Below, one piece after another: positions 51,651 through 60,217 of a DNA stretch of 64,000 bases. Position numbers and translations under genes: made by a program. Each line of letters begins with the position of its first letter. Positions within the stretch are counted from its first letter, which is position 1. This DNA comes from Christensenella sp. UBA2853 (GTDB lineage: Bacteria; Bacillota; Clostridia; Christensenellales; Aristaeellaceae), in assembly GCA_002350845.1 (NCBI GenBank), contig DEFL01000033.1, positions 165,236 through 229,235 on the forward strand, in the 5' to 3' direction. The notes below the pieces were generated by a model that was given only the letters and a program-made list of their open reading frames with translations, searched no databases and was not told where the DNA came from.

Positions 51651-51722
51651 TCATCGCTCCTCCCACACCACAGCCCCACTGTGGTCAATGTACATCATCT
51701 CGACGCTGTCGATCCCATCCGC
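51651..51722 (-). pseudogene. C-terminal tail remnant of an LRR (BspA-like) protein
   Basis: Twenty-four codons read ADGIDSVEMMYIDHSGAVVW, then EER and stop. This resembles the tail at 54.6 kb (MMMNIDGRSGTLVLKER) and the last frame at 53.07-53.12 kb (LIYIAPGAAVVRQEK). It is immediately followed by the same GAGCGAT-AACATGAAACGCC joint found at 54.58 kb. It appears to be a leftover of a tandem LRR gene. Confidence 0.5.
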
Positions 51723-51725
51723 CCC

Positions 51726-51766
51726 CTGTTCCCCAAAACCTCACGATTCTTCACTTTGGGGAACAG
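51726..51766. repeat. Palindrome at the 3' end of the DUF4143 ATPase gene
   Basis: CTGTTCCCCAAA (51726-51737) and TTTGGGGAACAG (51755-51766) form 12-base arms. The core TTCCCCAA-N19-TTGGGGAA has the same spacing as the palindrome at the gene's promoter. The ATPase stop codon lies between the arms. Confidence 0.8.
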
Positions 51767-52958
51767 CATCCGCCAGCCACTCGGCGGCATCCATGATCCG
51801 GATGCCCTCGTGCTGCCAGGCAGGCTGGTAGATCCGGGCGATCAGCAGTTTGGGATACGCATCGCGGATCCTCAGCAGCGGGTCAATCTCCCGCCGGAAA
51901 GTATCAGGCGCTGAGATGTCGTTGGCCACCTGGATATATAACCTTTCTCCCTGGCGAATCGCCACGAAGTCGATTTCCTTCTGATACAGGACACCGACAT
52001 ACACCTCATAACCCCGCCGAAGCAGTTCCATGGCGACGATGTTCTCCATCACCCGGCCGTAGTCCATGTTCCTTGTGCCGAGCCGGGCGAAGCGGAAACT
52101 GTGATCCGCCAGATAGTACTTGTCCTCGGACTGGAGGTATCGCTTTCCCCGGATGTCATAACGGCGAATGCGGTAGAACGCAAAGGCCTTGCACAGCGCG
52201 TCGATGTACTTTCCGATGGTTTTGTGATCGGCCTTCTTTTTTCCGGAGGCCAGTGTGTCGGCGATGGTGCGGACGGACGTCACATTGCCGATGTTGTCCA
52301 TCAGGAAGTCGATCAGTTCATGGAGCAGTGGCTCGTTCCGGAGATGATACTTGGTCATGATGTCCCGGACGATCAGCGCGTTCAGGACTTCCGTGTTGAT
52401 GTACCGGTATTTCTGGGCCTCATTCCTGTACAGATAGGACCCGGCCATGCCGCCTTCGCGGATGTAGCTGCTCAGGCTTCCGTACAGGTTTTCGGTCGGA
52501 TAATAGGCGAGGTATTCGCTGAAGGAGAAGGGGAAGACATGCACCTCATAGGTCCTTCCCACAAAGAGCGTGGCCAGGTCGCTGCTCTGCAGGAAGGCGT
52601 TTGATCCGGTCACCCAGATGTCATATTTCTCCTTCGCGTGCAGGCTGTTGATGGCCTTTTCGAAGGAAGGACACATCTGTACCTCATCGATCAGCACATA
52701 ATTGTTCTTCCCCGGCTGATACCGCGCTTCGATATACTGCTCCAGCGCGTGGTACTCCAGCAGGCCCTCAAACTCCGTCAGGTTGAAGTTGATATGGATG
52801 ATGTTTGCGGCGGCATCCGCTTGTTTCAGCCGCTCCGAAAACGCTTCCATCAGTTTTGATTTGCCTGACCGCCTGACACCGGTGATGACCTTGATGTCCG
52901 GCGCCAGCGCCAGCGAAGCCATTTCCTCGAGATACGCAGAGCGAACGATCAGTTTCAT
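51741..52958 (-). CDS. AAA-family ATPase with DUF4143 domain
   Basis: This 405-residue protein has a Walker A GVRRSGKS (27-34), Walker B YVLIDEVQ (87-94), then the sensor-like IWVTGSNAFL; the second half is DUF4143 with IDFVAIRQGERLYIQV resembling a nuclease-like core. These ATPases are common and often multi-copy in gut anaerobes; their role is unknown. The ATG at 52958 follows GAGGAGGG. It is flanked by two palindromes of identical design and sits between remnants of LRR genes, so it looks like an inserted cassette. Confidence 0.88.
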   Translation of the reverse strand: MKLIVRSAYLEEMASLALAPDIKVITGVRRSGKSKLMEAFSERLKQADAAANIIHINFNLTEFEGLLEYHALEQYIEARYQPGKNNYVLIDEVQMCPSFEKAINSLHAKEKYDIWVTGSNAFLQSSDLATLFVGRTYEVHVFPFSFSEYLAYYPTENLYGSLSSYIREGGMAGSYLYRNEAQKYRYINTEVLNALIVRDIMTKYHLRNEPLLHELIDFLMDNIGNVTSVRTIADTLASGKKKADHKTIGKYIDALCKAFAFYRIRRYDIRGKRYLQSEDKYYLADHSFRFARLGTRNMDYGRVMENIVAMELLRRGYEVYVGVLYQKEIDFVAIRQGERLYIQVANDISAPDTFRREIDPLLRIRDAYPKLLIARIYQPAWQHEGIRIMDAAEWLADAVPQSEES

Positions 52959-52986
52959 GGCGCAGCCCTCCTCTCCGGATGGCCTC

Positions 52987-53015
52987 ATTATACAACGGCT
53001 ATTCCCCAAAATCAA
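52987..53015 (-). promoter_or_regulatory. Promoter of the DUF4143 ATPase gene
   Basis: On the minus strand TTGATT (53015-53010), 17 bases, TATAAT (52992-52987). The right half of the promoter spacer and the -35 lie within the palindrome 52997-53041, so a palindrome-binding protein would control it. Confidence 0.75.
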
Positions 53016-53041
53016 GAAATCTTTGAAATTGGGGAATAGCC
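52997..53041. repeat. Palindrome at the 5' end of the DUF4143 ATPase gene
   Basis: GGCTATTCCCCAA (52997-53009) and TTGGGGAATAGCC (53029-53041) are perfect 13-base arms around 19 bases. The core matches the palindrome at 51726-51766 in sequence and spacing. Confidence 0.85.
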
Positions 53042-53065
53042 GCGATTCACTTTTTCTGTTTTATG

Positions 53066-54586
53066 TTATTTCTCTTGCCGCACCACAGCCGCGCCGGGGG
53101 CAATGTATATCAGCTTCACTTTGCATATTCATACGGGATTCCCTGCTCCCGGCAGTATTGCTCAGCGTAGATGCCGGGAGCAACTGTCACAACGAGGCCG
53201 GGAATGACGATATCATCTTCGAGAATATCATCGTATGTCCGGAATTCATAGTTCTCAATAAAGCAAAAACTGGAAGACAAACTGATTTGGGCTAGCCTGT
53301 CGCATCCGTAAAAGGCATGAATGTCGATGGTCTGCAGACTATCCGGCAAGGTGACTTGCGTCAAATTGGGGCATCCGTAAAAAGCACAGCGGGGATTGCG
53401 GTGATTCCCGACGGGAGAGTGATTTCTTTCAGACTTTCGCAAAGGGCAAAGGATTCCTCGCCGATGCTCATCATGCTCTCGGGAAGGTTCAGTTCGTGCA
53501 GCATGACACAGTCAGAAAACGCATAGTCGGGGATTTCCGTGAGCATTTCGGGCAGTTGAACCGTTTCCAGAAGCTCGCATCCTTGAAATGCGCTTTGCCC
53601 GATCTTTACAACGGTATCGGGGAGAACAAGATACCGGATATAAAGCTGATTACAGAAAGCGCCATGTGCGATTTCCCTGACACCATCGGGCACCTGATAA
53701 TGTTCGTTTGTTTTAAACTCTGGATACCAGATCAGGCAGTTGTTTTCTTTGGAGAAAAGTACACCGTCCCGTATTTCCAGATAGGGATGACTGCCAGACA
53801 TGGACACCGCTTGCAGCGCACTGCAGTAGGTAAACGGATTGCCGTCAATAACAGCCAGGTTCCCGGGCGGATTGACTGTTTGAAGGTTCCAGCAACCGGT
53901 AAACGCCTCCAGGCCAAGGTGCGTCAACCCTTCAGGAAGACGAACTGCCGTCAGAGCCGTGCAACCCAGAAAAGCACAGTTTGCAATTTCCGTCAGACCA
54001 TCTGGCAAGTCAATATGTTGACGACTTCTACAATCGGAAAAAGCCCATCTACTGATACGTTCAAGTCCTTCGGGAAGGATCGCCTCGCGCAGGCTGTAAC
54101 AGCGCATGAACGCCGAGCCGGGTATCTCCTTTACGCCGGCAGGGATCCGGATTTGTTCAATGGAGGTAAACCCAAATGCGCTGTTTCCGATTGAAATCAG
54201 ACTGTCCGGCAATGAAACAGTTTTGAGCCAGGAATCCCCGAAAAAAGCAGATTCACCGATTTCCTGCAGTCCATCCGGCAAGGTCACGTTCCGGATGCTT
54301 TGGTTATATGAAAACGCTGACTTGCCGATGCGTGAAACTCTGACAGTGTCCAGCGCAGCCGGTACGATCAGATCCCGCTCTTCCCCGGTATATTTCACGA
54401 TTTCTGCTGTCCCGTCCTCCAATACGCGATAACAGTAGTCTCCGTCCTCAGGTTTTTCGGCTCAGGCGTTACCTCAGGCCATTGGTCCGGCGGGGCGGGC
54501 GGCTGTGTGGGTGCCGCGTTCTCAGCCGATACGCCAAAGGGCATCAAGCACAGTATCATCATCCAAACCAGCATCAGGCGTTTCAT
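53066..54586 (-). pseudogene. Secreted BspA-like leucine-rich-repeat (LRR_5) gene with three frameshifts
   Basis: The first frame (ATG 54586) gives a signal peptide (MKRLMLVWMMILCLMPFGVS, cut near AENA) and a Pro-rich linker. A single-base loss in a T5 run (plus strand 54453-54457) shifts into the LRR frame, which carries about twelve LRR_5 repeats (pattern LPDGLxEIGxxAFxGC). A second loss near 53389-53394 shifts to the last repeats (AFYGCPNLTQVTLPDSLQ), and a third near 53117 would be needed to reach the tail LIYIAPGAAVVRQEK ending at 53066. Restored, it is a secreted adhesion-type protein of about 500 residues. Three single-base losses suggest decay or homopolymer-type sequence error. Confidence 0.8.
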
Positions 54587-54588
54587 GT

Positions 54589-54672
54589 TTATCGCTCCTT
54601 CAATACAAGAGTTCCACTGCGGCCATCAATGTTCATCATCATCCATCCCGGGATACTGCAAGGGATGCCTTT
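54589..54672 (-). pseudogene. C-terminal remnant of an upstream LRR gene
   Basis: Twenty-seven codons read KGIPCSIPGWMMMNIDG, then RSGTLVLKER and stop, just before the start of the LRR pseudogene. The GIP motif matches the QGIPYEY near the end of that gene. An in-frame TAA directly precedes it, so only the tail survives. Confidence 0.5.
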
Positions 54673-54730
54673 TTAGACTGTGAATAGTAACTGAACAGTT
54701 GCGGCTAAAGTATGAATCAACCGGGCTCAA

Positions 54731-54759
54731 TTGCTGTCACATGAGAATTATGATAGAAT
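54731..54759 (+). promoter_or_regulatory. Promoter of the LytTR two-component operon
   Basis: TTGCTG (54731-54736), a 17-base spacer, TAGAAT (54754-54759). The transcript would have a leader of about 185 bases. Confidence 0.6.
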
Positions 54760-54790
54760 CATGTCAGATTCAATATATAATCTGGATGTC

Positions 54791-54874
54791 GGATCAGCCG
54801 AACATGGATGTAAGAACAGGCTGATCCATCTCCATTCAAACGGATTCGCACAGGTCTGTCCAGCGAATCCGTTT
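54791..54874 (+). other. Structured 5' leader with two perfect hairpins
   Basis: GGATCAGCC (54791-54799)/GGCTGATCC (54819-54827) and AAACGGATTCGC (54838-54849)/GCGAATCCGTTT (54863-54874) are perfect 9- and 12-base stems. Neither is followed by a T run, so they are not simple terminators. They could be a regulatory leader or protein-binding sites. Confidence 0.7.
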
Positions 54875-54951
54875 CCATACCCAGAACCGGGCTGCATGGC
54901 CTGTCGTAAATCGTATGTTGATTGCATGAAGTACTCTTCCCGGAGGCATCT

Positions 54952-55686
54952 ATGAGAAATGGGTCAATTGTGGCAGTCGTCCTGGAAGACCAGGAGAGTG
55001 ACTGCATCCGACTGAAAAACTACATCAGGAGATATGCGCAGGAGTACTCTGCAGATATTGAGACCGTGGTTTTTCAGAACGGTCAGGATCTCATCGATCA
55101 CTACAGCAGTGATTTTGATCTTCTGTTTGTCGATATTGAGGTCCCAGGAATGAATGGGCTGAAAGTATCTGAACAGGTACGAACCTTTGATATGCTGATT
55201 CCGATTATTATCACAACCAATATGGCGCAGTATGCCATCAAGGGGTATGAGGTGGATGCACTCGGTTTCATCGTGAAGCCGCTGCCGTACGAGATGTTCT
55301 CTTATTATCTTGGCAAAGCGCTGATCAAATGCAAACGAAATCAAAGGCTGAAGGAAAACAGTGTGCTGGTAATCACAACCTCTTCCGGAAGCATACGGCA
55401 GGTTTACATAGACGAAATCCGATATATTGTGAAAGAAAAAAACTACATTGTCTACTATCTGAGCAGCGGCGAACAGATCAAAGAACGAGGTGCCATGAAG
55501 GATGTTCTGTCTCGCTTTGAAAACACACCACTCAGGCAGTGCAGCAGCGGATGTCTGGTCAACCTTCGGTTTGTACGGCAAAAGGATGGAAATGAGGTCC
55601 ATCTTTCAGATATCAGTTTCTCCATTGCAATGCCCTACAGAAAGTCGTTTACCAGAGACCTGATAGAATATGTGAGGGGTATGTGA
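54952..55686 (+). CDS. LytTR-family response regulator
   Basis: This 244-residue protein has a receiver domain (E12-D13 pocket, phospho-acceptor D61 in LLFVDIEVPG, K in FIVKPLP) and a C-terminal LytTR DNA-binding domain (from about 140; TTSSGSIRQVYIDEIRYIVK, then SSGCLVNLRFV). LytTR regulators of the AgrA type respond to peptide or cell-surface signals. ATG at 54952 is preferred, following CGGAGG; 10 upstream in-frame residues are not needed. The kinase gene starts one base after its stop. Confidence 0.93.
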   Translation: MRNGSIVAVVLEDQESDCIRLKNYIRRYAQEYSADIETVVFQNGQDLIDHYSSDFDLLFVDIEVPGMNGLKVSEQVRTFDMLIPIIITTNMAQYAIKGYEVDALGFIVKPLPYEMFSYYLGKALIKCKRNQRLKENSVLVITTSSGSIRQVYIDEIRYIVKEKNYIVYYLSSGEQIKERGAMKDVLSRFENTPLRQCSSGCLVNLRFVRQKDGNEVHLSDISFSIAMPYRKSFTRDLIEYVRGM

Positions 55687-55687
55687 C

Positions 55688-57022
55688 ATGCTTGAATATA
55701 AGGATATCATTCGGATGGTTGCCGTGTTCCTGATGCAGCTGCTCATCTGTGAAGCTGGCTTTCTGGTTGGGCTTCCCAGAAGAAAGCACTTTACAGTCCG
55801 GCTGATTGGTTCTGCTGTCCTGTTTATCGGAGTGGTCGGCGCGAATTTGTATGTGCGCAGGATCCTGCCGGGCGAAGATATTGTCCTCATGGCTCATCTC
55901 AAGAGCATTCTCTATTTTTCCGTCATTGTGTTCGCCAATGCTCTGGCGGTCCACCTGAGCTTTGACACAACGTACCCCGGCGCATTGTTTGCGGTCATCG
56001 GCGGTTATTCCATTGAGCATGCTGCCAGCCGCTTTTCGTACATCATCAAGGCCTGCTTTTTTGCAACAAAGCCCCTCCCGCCCGTGCTGAATTATGTAGG
56101 ACTGAATTTCCTGATTCCTCTTGTCTTTTCCCTCCTGAGCTATTTTCTCCTGATTCGCCGCAGCATTGCAACCAATCAGCTACAGTACAATAATAAAAAG
56201 GTCCTTGCCGTTTCCGGCGTGAATCTGTTCATCTGCGTTGCACTCAGTCTCCTTGAACCAGAACTGGTGGCTGACTCGGAGATCTCGGTTCTGATTACCT
56301 GTGCGAGCTATGTGAACGCAATCGTGGGCTGCCTTCTGTGTCTGCTTCTTCAAGTGGGGCTTTTCCGGGAAAGCGAGTTGGATGAAAAGAACCGGATCCT
56401 TGGAGAAATGTTGCAGCTGGAACGTGAAAAGCAGGCGCTGTCCAAGGAGACAATCGACATTATCAACCAAAAATGCCATGATCTACGCCATCAGATCCGC
56501 ATGCTGGAGAGAAAGACACCGGAGGAAAGAAGCAAATCACTTCAAAGCATCTACGACGCAACCCGCATTTATGATTCCATTGTCAAAACAGGCAATGGCT
56601 CCGTTGACCTGGTGCTGATGGAGAAAAAGCTGTTCTGTGAAAAGTACGACATTCATTTTTCCTATCTGGTGGATGGCGAAAAGTTCAATTTTATGGATGA
56701 AGCGGACATTTATGCCATGCTGGGCAATATGCTCGATAACGCGATTGAAAGCGTCATCAAGGAAAGCGACCCGGACAAACGTATCATTCATTTCGTCGCG
56801 CATACGCGCAGCTGCATGCTGTACATCAACATGGAAAACTATTGCTCCACACCAATCCGCTTCCAGGACAATCTGCCGGAAACAAGTAAAACTGACAAGG
56901 CATTTCACGGTTTCGGAACCAAGAGCATTGTCCATATTGCAGAAAGCTACGGAGGTACGGTGCTGTTCCAGCAGGAAAACAATTACTTTTCCGTCGAAAT
57001 TCTGATTCCCCTGAAAAACTGA
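55688..57022 (+). CDS. AgrC-like GHKL sensor histidine kinase
   Basis: This 444-residue kinase has about six membrane helices (1-225), a coiled linker, the phospho-acceptor in QKCHDLRHQI (H264), and a GHKL ATPase (GNMLDNAIES near 355, FGTKSI near 415). The layout is that of AgrC/ComD-type peptide sensors, yet no AgrB/AgrD or other peptide gene is present. The gene is followed by a terminator, then the GH3 gene, which may be a target. Confidence 0.92.
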   Translation: MLEYKDIIRMVAVFLMQLLICEAGFLVGLPRRKHFTVRLIGSAVLFIGVVGANLYVRRILPGEDIVLMAHLKSILYFSVIVFANALAVHLSFDTTYPGALFAVIGGYSIEHAASRFSYIIKACFFATKPLPPVLNYVGLNFLIPLVFSLLSYFLLIRRSIATNQLQYNNKKVLAVSGVNLFICVALSLLEPELVADSEISVLITCASYVNAIVGCLLCLLLQVGLFRESELDEKNRILGEMLQLEREKQALSKETIDIINQKCHDLRHQIRMLERKTPEERSKSLQSIYDATRIYDSIVKTGNGSVDLVLMEKKLFCEKYDIHFSYLVDGEKFNFMDEADIYAMLGNMLDNAIESVIKESDPDKRIIHFVAHTRSCMLYINMENYCSTPIRFQDNLPETSKTDKAFHGFGTKSIVHIAESYGGTVLFQQENNYFSVEILIPLKN

Positions 57023-57078
57023 CCGCTGCCTGAAGCGGTCTTCGGAACATCCCTCTGTGATGGGAGGATGTTCCTTTT
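57021..57078 (+). terminator. Terminator after the LytTR system
   Basis: A short GACCGCT/AGCGGTC hairpin (57021-57040) is followed by a stronger GGAACATCC/GGATGTTCC stem (57044-57052 with 57066-57074) and TTTTTT. Confidence 0.85.
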
Positions 57079-57122
57079 TTGTGCTGTTTTTACCAGAAAA
57101 CAGAGGAAATATACCACCCGCA

Positions 57123-57151
57123 TTGACACCCCAAGGGACGGCTCCTATGAT
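57123..57151 (+). promoter_or_regulatory. Strong promoter of the GH3 operon
   Basis: TTGACA (57123-57128), 17 bases, TATGAT (57146-57151), 45 bases before the GH3 start. Confidence 0.75.
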
Positions 57152-57196
57152 GAATTCGCGCGCAACGTTCAGGAGAATACATGGAGGCGATGACAA

Positions 57197-60100
57197 ATGA
57201 AAAAGAAAAATCTGTTGAGAGGACTTACATCTGTATTTGCCGCAATCCTGGCAATCAGCATCGTGATGACGAATACGGCCATGTCGTATGCGTCCATGCT
57301 GAACTCAGCTCTTGGCATCTCTACCGGGAAGTTTGTGCACAAGGATGGTGCGGCCAAGGAAGAACCCATCTTCTATGCCAGTGACTATGGCGATGTCAAT
57401 CATCTGACCCAGGAAAACCTGGATGCCCTTCTTGCTGACGAAGACGCCTTCGTCGAGCTCGAAGAGGAAGAAGGCGCAGTACTTCTGCGCAACAACAATC
57501 ATGCACTGCCTCTGAAGGAGGGTGAGCGCAGGGTTTCCCTGTTCGGTCACACTTCTTCCGCCGATCCGCTCTATAAGAACAGCTCCGGCGGTGGCAACAT
57601 TGATCCCACCCGTGTTGTCAGCTTCTATGACGCTATGAAGGAAAAGGGATTCGAGGTCAATGAGACGCTGTATGCTGCCTATCAGACGCCTTTTGAGATC
57701 AAGCGTTCCGGCTTCTTTGGTCCGGCCGTGATCGAGCGTCCCGCCTCGTTCTATACCGATGAGCTCAAGGCAACCTTTGCAGATTACAGCGATGCTGCCA
57801 TCGTGGTAGTCGGCCGCCGTGCAGGCGAGAATGTCGACATCAGCGCGAACGATGAAGAGGGCATCAGCGGCCTCGCACTGCACAAGGATGAAGCAGATAT
57901 GCTGCAGATCATCAATGATTCCGGCGTGTTCAAGAAAATTATCCTGGTTGTAAACAGCGCATTCCCTATTGAAATGAAGCATCTCGATCAGTACAACATC
58001 GACGCGGTCCTGTGGATCGGCACGCCCGGTCTGGTCGGCTTCCGCGGTGTGGCGGACATTCTCAAGGGTGAAGTCAATCCTTCCGGCCATCTGGTCGACA
58101 CGTTTGCCACTGATTCCCTTTCCGCTGCCGCCACCCAGAACTTCGGCAACTTCAATTATGTGAATGCCGATGAAGTCAACGAAGGCTGTGCAGACAGCAA
58201 GATTCCTTCTCCTTTCCCCATCAACTATGTCGGCTGCTACATGGTTTATCAGGAAGGCATTTACGTCGGCTACAAGTACTATGAAACCCGTTATGAGGAT
58301 GCCATCCTCGGTCAAGGCAATGCCTCCGGCAAGGCCGGCACCTTTGCATCCAAGGACAACTGGAATTATGCAGACGAAGTTCTGTATCCCTTCGGTTACG
58401 GCCTGAGTTATACAACCTTCGAGCAGAAGCTTGGTAAGGTTTCTGAGGAAAACAACGTGATCACGGCCGAGGTCACCGTGAAGAACACCGGTGATGTGGC
58501 CGGCAAGTCCGTTGTTGAAGTTTATGTCCAGACTCCTTACACTGACTATGACCGCACGAACAGGGTTGAGAAGTCTGCCATTCAGCTGGCCGGTTTCGGA
58601 AAGACGCAGCTGCTTGCTCCTGGTGCGTCCGAGACGGTGACCGTTACCATCGACAAGTATCTGATCGCCAGCTATGATGCCATCGGCGCAAAGGGATACA
58701 TTCTGGATGCCGGCGACTACTACCTGGCCATCGGTGACAGCGCACATGACGCTCTGAACAATGTTCTGGCGGCCAAAGGCGCTACCGGTCTGTATGATGA
58801 GAACGGCAATGCGGTCACCGGCGATGCTGCCAAGACCTATCACTGGACGCAGAGCGCACTGGACAAGGAGACCTACAGCCACTCTGCTGTGACCGGCAAG
58901 GAAGTCACCAACCTCTTCGAGGATGCCGATATCAACTACTGGATCAAGGATTCTGTGACCTATCTGACCCGTCAGGACTGGGAGGGAACTTTCCCCACTG
59001 CTCAGCGCAACATCACTGCGACTCCCGAAATGATCAGGCAGATCGACGGCCATCTCTATGAGACCCCTGCCGATGCACCCGCTGTAAGTACTTTCAAGCA
59101 GGGCGTCAAGAATGGCATTTCCCTGGTCGACATGCACGGACTGGACTATGACGATCCTCAGTGGGAAAACTTCCTGGATCAGCTCACGCTGGATGAAATG
59201 GCTGAAATGATCGATGAGAACTTTGGTCAGGCTCCTGTTGCCAGCGTGATGAAGCCCATGAACCGCAACCAGGACGGCCCTGGCGGCGCTGCCGGCCCGT
59301 ATTTCCCCGGTGGATCGCCTGAAGACGGTCTGGCAAACAACAAGGGTATCCCCGGCAGCTGCACAACCTATGTGGGTCAGATGGTCGCTGCCAGCCAGTG
59401 GAACAAAGACATGATCATCAAGCGCGGCGACTTCATCGCTGAGGACTGCCTCTTCAGCAGTGTGACGCAGCTCTGGAGCCCCGGCGGCGATACCCACCGT
59501 TCTCCTCTGAGCGGTCGAAACTTTGAGTATTATTCTGAGGACGGCACCCTGTCCTACCTGCTCGGCGCAGCACAGACCAAGGCCATGCAGGCCAAAGGCA
59601 CAGCCGTTGCCATCAAGCACTTTGCACTCAACGATCAGGAAACCAACCGCAACGGCGTGGCCATCTTCGCCAACGAGCAGGCCATCCGCGAGATTTTCCT
59701 GAAAGCTTTTGAAGGCGCGTTCACGCTCGGCGGCGCAACCAGCACAATGACTTCCTACAGCCGCGTCGGCCTGGATTATATCGGCCACAGCTCTGCCATG
59801 CTCAGAAGCCTTCTGCGCGGTGAATGGGGCTTCAAGGGTGCAAACATCTCCGACTGCGCAATGCATCCCTATCAGCACACGATCGAAGGTCTGGTGGGCG
59901 GCACGGATTTCTGGTGCATTGTCGGTGAAAAGCTGCGCGCACCGGAACTGAAAGAATATATTACTTCTCACAACGACGGCTATCTGTACAAGTTGCTGCG
60001 TGAATCTCAGCACGGTTTCTACTATATGCTTGCCAACAGCAATCTGGTCAACGGCCTGAGCTCCAACATGGTGTTTGTTCCTGTTACACCCTGGTGGCAG

Positions 60101-60202
60101 ACTGCACTGTATATTGTGATCGGTGTTTCCGCTGCTCTGACCCTGCTGTGCGGGACCGCTTATGTGATCACTGCTTTAGGCACGAAAAAGCAGAAGAATT
60201 GA
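57197..60202 (+). CDS. Membrane-anchored GH3 beta-glycosidase with permuted domain order
   Basis: This 1001-residue protein has an N-terminal membrane segment or signal (about 9-32) and a C-terminal membrane helix (about 970-995). The GH3 C-terminal domain comes first (EEGAVLLRNNNHALPL, GRRAGENVDIS), followed by a fibronectin-like domain (VKNTGDVAGKSVVEVYV), and then the TIM-barrel domain (KHFALNDQETNR). The order is the reverse of the usual GH3. The nucleophile motif SDW is SDC here (Asp codon 59852-59854), and the usual AGLDMEM is GTDFWC. It should release beta-linked sugars at the cell surface. Activity with Cys at that position is uncertain. The ATG follows GGAGG. Confidence 0.88.
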   Translation: MKKKNLLRGLTSVFAAILAISIVMTNTAMSYASMLNSALGISTGKFVHKDGAAKEEPIFYASDYGDVNHLTQENLDALLADEDAFVELEEEEGAVLLRNNNHALPLKEGERRVSLFGHTSSADPLYKNSSGGGNIDPTRVVSFYDAMKEKGFEVNETLYAAYQTPFEIKRSGFFGPAVIERPASFYTDELKATFADYSDAAIVVVGRRAGENVDISANDEEGISGLALHKDEADMLQIINDSGVFKKIILVVNSAFPIEMKHLDQYNIDAVLWIGTPGLVGFRGVADILKGEVNPSGHLVDTFATDSLSAAATQNFGNFNYVNADEVNEGCADSKIPSPFPINYVGCYMVYQEGIYVGYKYYETRYEDAILGQGNASGKAGTFASKDNWNYADEVLYPFGYGLSYTTFEQKLGKVSEENNVITAEVTVKNTGDVAGKSVVEVYVQTPYTDYDRTNRVEKSAIQLAGFGKTQLLAPGASETVTVTIDKYLIASYDAIGAKGYILDAGDYYLAIGDSAHDALNNVLAAKGATGLYDENGNAVTGDAAKTYHWTQSALDKETYSHSAVTGKEVTNLFEDADINYWIKDSVTYLTRQDWEGTFPTAQRNITATPEMIRQIDGHLYETPADAPAVSTFKQGVKNGISLVDMHGLDYDDPQWENFLDQLTLDEMAEMIDENFGQAPVASVMKPMNRNQDGPGGAAGPYFPGGSPEDGLANNKGIPGSCTTYVGQMVAASQWNKDMIIKRGDFIAEDCLFSSVTQLWSPGGDTHRSPLSGRNFEYYSEDGTLSYLLGAAQTKAMQAKGTAVAIKHFALNDQETNRNGVAIFANEQAIREIFLKAFEGAFTLGGATSTMTSYSRVGLDYIGHSSAMLRSLLRGEWGFKGANISDCAMHPYQHTIEGLVGGTDFWCIVGEKLRAPELKEYITSHNDGYLYKLLRESQHGFYYMLANSNLVNGLSSNMVFVPVTPWWQTALYIVIGVSAALTLLCGTAYVITALGTKKQKN

Positions 60203-60217
60203 AAAGAGGTGTGAACG

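Noticed and set aside
54395..54586. A separate 63-residue secreted protein
   Set aside because: Its signal peptide and linker continue into the LRR frame after a one-base correction in a T5 run, so it is the 5' part of that gene.
54731..54955. A 74-codon frame in the LytTR leader as a signal-peptide (AgrD-like) gene
   Set aside because: It begins at the -35, has no ribosome binding site, and its sequence is dictated by two perfect hairpins; no AgrB partner is present.
57305..60013. A 902-codon open frame antisense to the GH3 gene (and 700 codons antisense to the 60.96-kb GH2 gene)
   Set aside because: They lie wholly within genes with clear catalytic motifs, show no domain of their own and have no ribosome binding site. 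Long antisense frames are expected at this GC and codon bias.
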